A stretch of 64,000 bases of DNA from Hydractinia symbiolongicarpus (taxonomy: Eukaryota; Cnidaria; Hydrozoa; Anthoathecata; Hydractiniidae), in the NCBI RefSeq assembly GCF_029227915.1, contig NC_079883.1, positions 25,916,001-25,980,000 on the forward strand, read 5' to 3'. The translations under genes were made by a program, and so were the position numbers. Positions 55,001-63,757 of the stretch are shown piece after piece; the first letter of the stretch is position 1; every line of letters starts with the position of its first letter. The notes beneath the pieces were generated by a model. It saw only the letters and a list, made by a program, of their open reading frames with translations. It did not search any database and had not been told where the DNA came from.

Positions 55001-58000
55001 ATTATTGGTACTATTTAATCCTTACTTTGTGTATTTACTACTTTTTTTCTGCACCGCCATGCCGTTGATGTTACACATATTTAATGTGTGACCAGTTATG
55101 TAACTACTAGTAAAACTAGGGGGACAGTAAAACAACGACTTGCTTTCTTCATGTTCGTCCCAACGTTCAAGAAAAGTGAGGTCCTCGTGAGAGTTGTGTT
55201 TACTATCAGGATTTTCCACACTTGTCAAGTCGGCTAGTTTTCTCCATCGATGCGTTTGAAATAACTGAACAAGCGACAATATAGTGAGATGCGCAAATAA
55301 TAAACACACAAAGGAGATTGATGTTGCCAGGACGACGTTGACGTGGCTATCGTTGAATATAAAATAGATAGACGAGTTTATGGTTAGCAGCATATTGGTG
55401 ATGTAGTATATATCATTGAGATATGTATTGCCGTCCAAAAGCGACATGAGCCCAAAAATTAGCACAAAAACAATAGCCATCAGGAAAGAAGCAATGGCTA
55501 CTTTTACTTTCGTGAAGATTTCTCGTTGACCGTCGGTCAGTTGTCGGTCTTCCATCCGATAGATTGCCGTGACGGCGGCCTTCAAGATTTTCATGCTACT
55601 CATTGCGATCGTGTGAATCATGATGTAATAAAATATCACTCCGATAGGCGCAGAAAATACGTATAATAATTGTCCCTTCCATGTCTGGATGGTCATGCGA
55701 CGGTTACCTAGCAACAAAATGTAGAACTGACGTTGTTTAAAGGCATTAATTTAACGTGACTTTATTTTGTTTCAAAGAAAGAGTTTTTGAAAGGTGAAAG
55801 TTAGCCATTTAGCCAAACTGTTACTTACCTAATGTAGTATGAGCGGCCAACACGAATAAGTAACAGTTATAAATACTGTTAAATTCGTGTCTACCTTTCC
55901 AATATACTTCTTCTCGAACAGCTTTCTTGTACTGTAGAAGATATAAAGTCTTGTTTGTCTTTCTCTCGACATATGCGTCCAGTAAGAACGTTTTTACTTG
56001 TTCGAAGGCTTGAGCGTCTGCGTCGAAGCCTTCAAAATGGTTGTACGCAAATGCACACAGAAAGATATAGAAGTGAACGAAGCATACAATCGTGATAAGT
56101 CTGACCACGGACAGTATCGATCGCTTCCCCATTGTGTTAAAACCTGCATGATTTAAAAATACTATGTAACTTTTCAGAAAATGTGAGTTTTTTAAATAAA
56201 AGGAAGAAATCACTTAAAGGAATTCATTTCATATTTACATTTCTTTTGATCTAGCAATCACATTTAAATTATTCTGAATTAAAGACTGGATCGTTTTTGT
56301 TTGAATGCATTTTTTGGTAACTAAGTTTTCTTGTTAGAGCTTGCGCATAACCATGGCATTCTTGTGCCTATGATGTTTTTCCTCTGTGATATTTCATTTG
56401 TCGGCATTTACAAGAAAGTTGTAGAAGAAAATGAGAAGCTTATGTGGGAACTAACTTCTTCATAGTACAAAAAAAACGGCTGTGAAAACTCATAAAATTT
56501 TGTTTGTTATTATTATTAAAGTAAGATATACCTACCTTCATGAAACTTCAATTTTCTACGCACCAAGGATACGAATACTGCGTGCAGCACAACCAATATC
56601 AGAAGAAAACCATTTGAGCATTTTATTGGTAATTAGCGAATTAACGATTTGATATTTAGTTTCAAAATAATTAAATTTTTATGAAAAATCTCGGATGTAT
56701 TAATTTTCAATTTCTCGTCTAAACATTTTTTTGTTTTGTAATCTACGAGCTTGATGATTATCGTAAGTACGGGAAGTTTTAATGCCCTTGGGGATTTCTT
56801 CTCTTTGACTGTAATTTTTTAACATTCCTGCCAGTGACACGTGTAGCATTGCTCTAACTTCTGCCGCATACTATGTTGCATCCTATCACGAGGGAGGAGA
56901 GAGAAAGGAAGGGTGAGGGAGGGAGGGATGGACATGGAGGTGGTGTAAACTTTGTTTTCTGTTTTTACCTTTTTTAGTTTCATTTGATGATTTACTGTCA
57001 CAATCGGATTTTGTGATTGTTTGTTGTTCAATGAATCCCACAACACAAGGTAAGCTCATAATGTCCTTTTTTTGCAAACTAACTTTGCGCGATTTATTAG
57101 TGTTTAAACGTCTCCGCGAAGTTGGTTTTAGGTCATAGTTTGCTAGTACTATCATCACACGTTTTGGTGTTTCATTTTTTCGGTTACTTTTCAAGAATCG
57201 AAGGAATTTCTTAGACGAAAGTGAATATATTTTAAATTCTAGTATTGCCCGTCATACGTTGAAGCCTTAAGCTGTAGCCCGTAGATCGCTAAATTATCTT
57301 TAGAACTGTTTGATAAAGACGCCTTCTCCAAGATGAAATCAAACTCAATTTTAGTCAACATTGGAAGGTAAAGACCAATGGCTTGTTTTTTAATTTCGCA
57401 GAAAAGACACCAGTGGGTTGCATCTATTCAGTGTTGCGGCTATTTTGAGATATGGGTAGTTTGTGTGAAAACGTATTCTCTGTGGCCATCTGTTATCACC
57501 AGTACCAAAAGATTTCATCCGACAAGATTTGTAATTTATAACTTTCTATTGGCTTAATTTTTTAGAGGTGGTATGGTCAACCAAGACGCTCTTGTTGATG
57601 CTCTTACTGAAAAAAAAATCAAGGTGAGTTAAGCTCGCACCAAAATGTTGTTGTTGTCGTTGTTATTGATGTTGTTGTTGATGCTCTTTCTGTTTCTGTT
57701 GTTGTTGTTTTTGTTGTGGTGGTGGTGGTCGGCGTTGGCGTTGTCCTCCTGACTGACACGTATATTTTATAGGGTGCTGGCCTCGACGTAACAACACCTG
57801 AACCACTGCCAGTTGAGCATCCACTATTCAAACTTAAGAACTGTGGTAAGTCATAGTTGTTTCAGATTGAGTTTGACATAGCCTTCTGTCTAGAATATAT
57901 CGGTGATTATAATATTTTTAGCCTTACACTTTGCTTGTTTTTCGGGAAATCGGGTATGTTTAATACAACAACAAAAGCATTCTTCTGTGAAAAGTATAAA

Positions 58001-58224
58001 TGTTGGTCGTGTGCTTGCATTATTTATGTTTTGTTTTATTAAGAATTTTTTTACCTTTGCTTTGTGTAAGTCTGATAGTACTAACTGCTGCTTTCTTTCT
58101 AGTGATCTTACCTCACATTGGTAGTGCAGAAGAACAAACAAGAACTGACATGACAGTATTAGCTGCAAGAAATCTCGTATGTGGGTTAAATGGTGAAAAA
58201 ATGCCGGCTGAATATCTGCTCTGA
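52085..58224 (+). CDS. GRHPR: Glyoxylate/hydroxypyruvate reductase, copy 2
   Basis: Twelve exons with the same lengths and phases as copy 1: 52085-52158, 52492-52622, 53469-53584, 53734-53804, 54064-54152, 54457-54534, 54628-54654, 56978-57049, 57304-57367, 57566-57623, 57773-57845, 58103-58224, giving 324 residues. The Rossmann loop and the catalytic Arg241, Glu270 and His289 are kept. Differences from copy 1 include GHTPDV for GYTPDV, VDSIDI for VNFLDI, a new cysteine (KCVIDA) and [11 protein letters not shown] near the end. Both copies therefore look usable, and coding exons are more conserved than introns. Intron 7 (54655-56977) contains the intact K2P-like gene on the opposite strand. 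A pogo-like transposon sits 360 bp downstream. Confidence 0.92.
55022..56132 (-). CDS. K2P-type potassium-channel-like protein with non-canonical pore loops, nested in GRHPR intron
   Basis: Two exons, 56132-55829 (phase 1, donor GTAAGT) and 55707-55022, give 329 residues. The order is that of two-pore-domain channels: TM1 ([20 protein letters not shown]), an extracellular cap segment with N-glycosylation (NKT), pore helix 1 ([20 protein letters not shown]), TM2 with the family-typical [13 protein letters not shown], a charged loop, TM3 ([20 protein letters not shown]), a second P-like loop ([15 protein letters not shown]) and TM4. The two selectivity-filter signatures are not canonical: P1 reads TTLGNR where TxGYG is expected, and P2 reads LTINSS where TxGFG is expected. 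It may be non-conducting or altered in selectivity. The ATG at 56132 (MGKRS) is chosen over an upstream in-frame extension. The copy-1 counterpart is deleted. Confidence 0.7.
56338..56465 (+). other. Possible alternative terminal exon in GRHPR copy 2 intron 7
   Basis: After CTTGTTAG there is an open, phase-1 segment of 42 codons to TAG, including [20 protein letters not shown] and [20 protein letters not shown] exon 7 ends in phase 1, so it could splice here and give a truncated reductase with a hydrophobic tail. The 3' half survives in copy 1 (46770-46800) and the 5' half is lost there. It could instead belong to another nested gene. Confidence 0.3.
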
Positions 58225-58584
58225 AAAAATTTTTCAACACGTGATACTGTTGTAGCAAAAGCAGAGCGAATATGTCAGGATTTTTCTCTATAAACTTCAG
58301 AAAACTTTCTTAAGGCCCTTTTAAGCCCCTTTTAGAAGGTGAATTATTCAATAAATTATTTATCAAATTTACTGAAAATGGAAGGTGAATTGGAATATTT
58401 GACGAAATAGTTAATGTACAGACAATTATTGAAAAATTATTACCACAGGCAAAAGAATAGTTTAATTCAGTCACAAATACAATCAAAATGATTTATTCAG
58501 CTAGTTTAGCAGAGATCAAAGAATACCAACGATAATACATGTAAATCAGATAGTACATTACCATCCAAAGTTAGCAACAAATTA

Positions 58585-58805
58585 CCTTAAGGGAACTTAT
58601 TTTGGCGGGAACTAATTTTGGCGGACGAAGGAAATCTAAAAAAAATTTAATTTTGGCGGGAACTAATTTTGGCGGATCAACGAAATTTTTAATTTTGGCG
58701 GGAACTTATTTTGGCGGGTGGCGGTTTTTTTTAATTTTGGCGGGAACTTATTTTGGCGGGTCAGCGGATTTTTTAATTTTGGCGGGAACTAATTTTGGCG
58801 AGTGA
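58585..58805 (+). repeat. Left terminal repeat and 42-bp subterminal array with five E2F-type motifs
   Basis: The motif TTTTGGCGGGAA starts at 58600, 58651, 58693, 58735 and 58777; the last four are spaced exactly 42 bp. Each unit also has a TTATTTTGGCGG or TAATTTTGGCGG half-copy. TTTSGCGG/GGCGGGAA is the established E2F/DP consensus. An open frame across this array (MAGTNFGG-like) is an artefact of the repeat. Confidence 0.85.
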
Positions 58806-58898
58806 AGGATTTTTTCAAATTTCAACGAAAATTTTCTTTGGTAAAGATGTAGAAATAAGCATTACAAAGCAAAGAATTTTAAAACAAATACTAAAAAT

Positions 58899-60739
58899 CT
58901 ACTCTTCTTCATCGTCTATGATAATGTCAAATGCATTCCGACTAAAGTCTATGTCATCCTCGTCACGCGTGTACTCCTCTTCTTTGTCATCGTCATTTTC
59001 GACTCGCACGTTGATGAAGCTATCCTTTAATAAATCTGGCGCATTGATTATGTCGGTTATGGGCTGAGTAATTACACTATTGCTTTCTGGCAGCGGTGAT
59101 AGATCTTGAAAAGGGTCAAGGGATTCAAGTGAAGTGGATCCCATGCGAACTGCGTCGTAAATTCCAGATGCTTTCCACCCATTCAAAACGACTTCACGGC
59201 CATCTGCCGAAGTGATATGGTTATAAAACTGGAGGAGCCAACTTGCATGAAGAGGCTTGATGGTGGTCAGCTTTAATTGAATATTTATATCTTCGATCTT
59301 TTTGTTAAGGGATAGCTCTTTCTCGATCTGTTTTGAATACCATTCAGTGAACAAATTTCTCATGAATTGCTTGCAATGATTATTCACAGTAAGATCCAAG
59401 GGCTGGAATATATGTGTCATGTTACTTGGAACCAAAACCAGGAAGATGTTGTTCTTCTTCAGCAATTCGGTAACTTCCTCAGTAATTTGTCCTCGAAAGA
59501 CATCGAATATTAGAAGAGCAGCTTGCTTTGGGTTATTTAACTTCTTCCTCTGGTCTTCAACGTGCTTTAGAACGATCTCTTTGATGACTTTGATGGATTC
59601 TTGTGTATTGCTGTAGTGTTTGGGATTAACGCTTAGTGAGAACGATTCGGGGAATTCAAACTTTGGGAGGCTTTGATTTGTTTTCCCCCCATATATCAGT
59701 TGCATTGGCAGAAAAGAACCATCAAGCGTAATAATAAAGGTACCAGTAAGGCATCTTTTGTCGGAAGATCCAACGATAGGGACGGACGATGAACCCTTTT
59801 TCGCCATGGTGTGATTCATTCTTGGAACAAACTTAAGAGGTGTCTGGTCCAGATTCATAACAAGTTGGTGAGGGATGCTGTGTTGTTCGATGGTCGAAAC
59901 AATATCGTGAAGAAATAGTAATTCGCACTCCTTTTTGGCTCCTTCAGTGATTTCAACTTTGGAGGTCGTTTTCATTCTTTTCTTGAAACCCATTCTCTTG
60001 AAGAGGCTTTTTGCCCAACTGTTATCAATTTTAATATGCCCCAACTCAAATTGAGGGTTTCGTGATATTAGAGCTTTCGCTGCAGCGGTTGCAACTGTTC
60101 TTGAAACAACACCTCCTCGATTTCTCAGTGCAATTAAAAATCTTTGTACCATCTCATCTAGACTGCCAAGGAACAGAGGTCTACCGCGTTTCAAAGGAAC
60201 AAATTTGGTTACCACGCTACGTTTTTCTCGGGTTGAATCTTTCAGCTCTTTTTTGTAAAGATTGCCAAATCTTCGAGCTGTACTCTCACTTAACGGCCTG
60301 TCTTTGGTTTGAAACTTTGTGATTGCAGCCGCACCACCATGAATCGCAACATATTTTCCGATATCAAATCTTTCTTTTTCTGACCAACGGTTGTATGATT
60401 TTTTGCCACTGGATTTAACATTTTCAGTCGCGTCTGTAACAGCTTCGTAGTCTAACGAACCAAGGGATGATTCTTGCTGGAAGTCAGTTGGTTGTGGGCC
60501 TAAAATGAATAAAACGAACCACTATGTAATTGCGAATTTTGACCAAAAATTAAAAATTTTCAAACAAAGAAAGAAACTTCTTCGCAGGTAGGTATAACAA
60601 AAAAAAACATCAAAGAGAAATACTTACTTTGTTCCCTAGAACTGTTTGAAGGTGTTTCGTCTGAAGTTTTTTCCTTTTCAGCGGCCCTTTGTTGAGCTTC
60701 TTTCTCTTGTAATTTAGCTAACTTCCTGATGTAAGACAT
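58899..60739 (-). CDS. Pogo-like DD35D transposase, two exons
   Basis: Exon 1 is 60739-60628 and exon 2 60499-58899, with a 128-bp GT-AG intron in phase 1, giving 570 residues. The start is the ATG at 60739 (MSYIRKLAKLQEKEAQQ, a short coiled coil). Residues ~80-240 hold helix-turn-helix blocks (RWSEKERFDIGKYVAIHG; LSESTARRFGNLYKKEL) and a CENP-B-like second domain with KRGRPL. The catalytic core has Asp255 in MNLDQTPLKF, Asp370 in LLIFDVFRGQ and Asp406 in FQPLDLTVNNH: a DD35D arrangement with the QPLD third Asp of pogo/Tigger-like enzymes. The C-terminus is strongly acidic (DDDKEEEY...DDEEE). The enzyme should cut and paste the element at TA sites. All key residues are present. Confidence 0.85.
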
Positions 60740-61094
60740 TTTGAAAGCCGGGAGATAAAAAAGGAAACGTAAGTTATCTGTATCCTGTATATTTACTCGA
60801 ACATAAACATTCCATTCACTTGGCCTATATTTACACTAAAAATCGAACAAAAACATTCTTTTTTTCTTGGCTAAGGCCCGTTTAGACTACCCAATCGAAC
60901 AAAAACATTCTTTTTTTCTTCGCTAAGGCCCGTTTAGACTAACCAATCGAACAAAAACATTCTATTTAATTGGGAAAGTTCGGTCTACACTGACAAATAG
61001 AACAAAAACGTTCTATTTTCATGCTAGGCAATTAAAAAATCGATCGATTGACATTTTTGTTTTTCATCAGAGCTAGAAAAGAAAAGACGTCCAT
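60740..61094. promoter_or_regulatory. Divergent promoter spacer with 52-bp tandem repeats
   Basis: The spacer separates the start codons of the transposase and the HIRAN gene. Three and a half units of ~52 bp begin at 60841, 60893, about 60945 and about 60996, each with AATCGAACAAAAACATTCT and CTAAGGCCCGTTTAGACTA. The last has AGAACAAAAACGTTCT, a perfect AGAAC/GTTCT inverted repeat. It is the likely shared control region (inference). Confidence 0.6.
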
Positions 61095-61745
61095 ATGGCT
61101 TACAACAAGACGTTCGAGTTTACAGCTGCTGTCAGAGGATTCCATTATTATAAAACTTATTGGAAACCTGAGGAAAATCAATCACTGGACTGCTTTCATG
61201 AGAACAACAATGTTTTCGATAGATTTGCAATCAAAGTTTGTGAATTCGGAAATGACAAACCAGTTGGCCATTTACCCAAAGAAATCTCAAGGGTTACAAA
61301 ATTTCTTCTGGACAGAGGAGCGTCTATGAAATCCACGTTGACAAGTGTACACTATCGAAGATCACCTCTCGTTCAAGGAGGCTTGGAGATCCCCTGTAAA
61401 ATAACTGTTACTTTACCAGGGACAGTAAACAATCTTTTGGTTCTTGCAAGATACCAACAACTTGTAGAAGCCTTGTATACAGAGCCGAAAGAGGAATTGA
61501 TTCTTGGTTCGTTCTTACATATTGCAGTTATTTTAGATGTCGTGGTTCCAACCGAAGAGAGACCAAAGCGTAAAAAAAATACAGCCAAAAGCCAAAGCAA
61601 AGAGACGAAAAAGCAAAAAGATATTCGAAACTTTTTTGGAAACACCTCAGCTGCACCAGCCCCAAAAAGGCAAAAAGTTAACAACAAACCTAAAAAGTCG
61701 TCACCATCGTCAAGCAAGGACTTAGAAATCATAAATATTGATTAA
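61095..61745 (+). CDS. Transposon-encoded HIRAN-domain protein with PIP box and C-terminal SIM-like motif
   Basis: A single exon, 216 residues, ATG at 61095 to TAA. Residues ~6-110 form a HIRAN domain (AAVRGFHYYKTYW; ENNNVFDRFAIKV; KPVGHLPKEIS), known in HLTF/Rad5 to bind 3' single-stranded DNA ends at stalled forks. A conserved region (LVQGGLEIPCKITV, LARYQQLVEALY) follows to ~150, then a basic tail with nuclear-localisation-like PKRKK (157-161) and PKRQK (190-194). Residues 174-181, QKDIRNFF, fit the PCNA-interacting PIP box Q-x-x-[ILM]-x-x-[FY]-[FY]. The last residues, DLEIINID, look like an acidic-hydrophobic SUMO-interaction motif at the very C-terminus. It lies inside the pogo-like element and is divergent from the transposase, so it is an accessory factor. 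The target-site or replication-fork role is inference. Confidence 0.85.
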   Translation: MAYNKTFEFTAAVRGFHYYKTYWKPEENQSLDCFHENNNVFDRFAIKVCEFGNDKPVGHLPKEISRVTKFLLDRGASMKSTLTSVHYRRSPLVQGGLEIPCKITVTLPGTVNNLLVLARYQQLVEALYTEPKEELILGSFLHIAVILDVVVPTEERPKRKKNTAKSQSKETKKQKDIRNFFGNTSAAPAPKRQKVNNKPKKSSPSSSKDLEIINID

Positions 61746-61849
61746 AAATTATCTTGTATTAGAGGTTTATTATGACATAATATTTCTAGCGCAAAGGTAT
61801 ATTTCTAAAAGATATAAAAAATTGAAAAAAAGTTGATTTTTGTCGATTT

Positions 61850-62061
61850 TTTAAGGGGAACTTATTTTGGCGGATCAACGAAATTTTTAATTTTGGCGGG
61901 AACTTATTTTGGCGGGTGGCGATTTTTTTTAATTTTGGCGGGAACTAATTTTGGCGGGTGAGTAAAATATTTAATTTTGGCGGGAACTAATTTTGGCGGA
62001 TTTTGCCCCAATCCGCCAAATCCGCCAAAATTAGTTCCCGCCAAAATAAGTTCCCTTAAGG
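61850..62061 (-). repeat. Right terminal repeat and 42-bp subterminal array with four E2F-type motifs
   Basis: TTTTGGCGGGAA begins at 61891, 61933 and 61975 (42-bp spacing) in the same orientation as the left array. A short palindromic turn (AATCCGCC) follows, and the true inverted end has one motif on the minus strand at 62035-62046. So most of the right array is a direct, not inverted, copy of the left one. Confidence 0.85.
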
Positions 62062-62063
62062 TA

Positions 62064-63178
62064 TCATGCTGTAAAGTTTAACTTTTGAATAGAATAAGTG
62101 AGAATGAATGAAGCTTTGACGTAACAAACTCAACAACTGAGGAGTAATTTATTAAATAACTCATAGTGTATTTGAACGAAAATTAAATTATTACAATTTT
62201 TTGTTACCATATTTAGGAACTTTTGCGAATAATTTATAAAGGGCGTGTTGATTGTATTTGTAACTAAACTATTCTTTTGCCTCTGGTAATAATTTTTCAA
62301 TAATTTTTGGTACAATACACTATTAACTATTTTGTTAAGTATTCTACTTTTAGTAAACTTGATGTATAATATCGAATAATTCACCTTTTTTAATTCACCT
62401 TTGAATAGTTTATCCTTTAAAACGTCATTCCACGGGTGATTTTTCGAATGTATTTTTTAGAAAAATAAATATTTTTTTCATCAGAGCATTTATTACCTTG
62501 AAGATTCGGAACAGTTTATTGCCTTGAATTATTGACCTGACTTGGCGTTTATTTATCGACTATCTACGGGGATTTGTAATCAAGTTCAAATTTCACTCGC
62601 AATTTTATTATGCTATATTTTTCTTACACTGTTTATAAAAACTTTCAGACGTCGTGCAGGTGCTTTTGTTAAGTTGCAGCTGTTCGTGAAAAAAACGTGA
62701 ATAATTCATGAACACTAATTATTACCTTAAGTGTACAAATTTTCGCGAAATTAAATCCTCGCAAAATGTTATCAAATAGAAAATTCGCAAAATAAATCCT
62801 GGTGAAATTTTCCTTAAAAATTCTTTTTCTGTAATAACCGTACGAGCTTTAAATAAATATAAAACATAGATATAATTATTTTAATCTCCAATAAATTTAG
62901 CGGTAAAGCTAAATCGCAGAAGTTTTTGACGAAAAAACTTTTACCGTAATATCTAGTATTTGCAGGGTCAAATTTAGTCAAAAATAATTTATATTTACGA
63001 AATTCAATCCACGACGAAAATCATTTTTTAGGTAATCATCAACCAAGTGTGCATTAATCCTAAGCCTTTAAAATATAAAAAAAACGGAATAAACATTTTT
63101 TTCTGATGTAACGCGTTAATTAACTCGCTGTGTCGTTCGCACCTCATCGCATCGCGTGAAATTAGCGATACATACTGT
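62064..63178. other. Intergenic spacer of duplication copy 2
   Basis: No gene seen. 62595-62650 and 63040-63178 resemble copy 1 sequence around 49840-49890 and 50270-50366. The right flank also contains a second relic (62210-62400) resembling, in inverse, sequence at 58340-58470 on the other side of the transposon (such as AATTATTGAAAAATTATTAC), so an older repeat surrounded the insertion site. Confidence 0.45.
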
Positions 63179-63630
63179 TTATTCGTCGCATAAAATAGCA
63201 GATACGTCAGCACAGGATTCGCCCATGTTCTTACTCGGATTTGCGGCGAACAATGTCTCTGCATAGTGCAATCTTAGCTCTTGTTCTTTATAGACGGTAT
63301 GGTTTGTTGAGTTAAATATTATTGTGGGTGAATAGGCATTGTATCCTGAAATGTTGTAATAGCCGTGGTTAATATGAAATTTCCAATTTGGATAGAGTAT
63401 GTTATTTTGATCATCTGTAACAGCAACACGAACATTATCCTTGTTATCATAATTTGATACAGCATCGCAACCCCAATTTGTACGACTTACTGGACCACAA
63501 GTTACACCAGATCCACCCACGTGCTGCAACCTCACACCAGCCAATACCCCTCTGTTTGGTATTTTGAATGTTCCAAATTCATTTACCTTTGTTCCAAAGC
63601 ACACTCCTCGCTTTAACGAAATCCATTCTC
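63179..63630 (-). CDS. VCFGTK-family secreted protein, main exon (copy D, intact)
   Basis: After CACTTCCAG the exon starts in phase 1 and reads GEWISLKRGVCFGTKVNEFG, RLQHVGGSGVTCGPV, TNWGCDAV, VAVTDDQNNILYPN, GYNAYSPTIIFNSTNHTV, EQELRLHYAETLF and ESCADVSAILCDE to the stop. All four cysteines are kept and there is no internal stop, unlike its duplicated partner at 50367-50812. N-glycosylation sites (NST, NHT) fit a secreted product. The signal-peptide exon should lie at higher coordinates; a Helentron fragment begins ~130 bp away and may have displaced it. Confidence 0.78.
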
Positions 63631-63757
63631 CTGGAAGTGAAAAATTAAAACTATGCAATATTACAAAAATATTGAAAAAAACTAATCTTGCTCGTGTTAT
63701 GTATTATCGCATATAATAAAAATATTAAAAACAAAAAACGAGTGGTCATTTTTAGTA

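Larger units (their letters stand above)
58585..62061. mobile_element. Complete pogo-like (Tc1/mariner superfamily) transposon, 3,477 bp, with two divergent genes
   Basis: The ends are inverted for about 40 bp (CCTTAAGGGAACTTATTTTG...) and flanked by TA (58583-58584 and 62062-62063), the target duplication of the Tc1/mariner superfamily. It carries a two-exon DDD transposase (minus) and a HIRAN protein (plus) in head-to-head order, each frame intact. Subterminal arrays of 42-bp units with TTTTGGCGGGAA motifs occupy both ends. It sits downstream of GRHPR copy 2 and is missing at the matching place in copy 1, so it inserted after the duplication. Intact frames and well-preserved ends suggest recent activity. 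Confidence 0.9.

Noticed and set aside
57619-57831. Thr-rich minus-strand frame
   Set aside because: It is read from a (GTT)n-like microsatellite in GRHPR copy 2 intron 10 and overlaps exon 11 on the other strand.
58602-58805. Protein-like frame with repeated AGTNFGG units
   Set aside because: It is the translation of the 42-bp subterminal array of the pogo-like element, not a gene.
61373-61732. 119-residue minus-strand frame
   Set aside because: It is the antisense shadow of the HIRAN gene, with no family resemblance.
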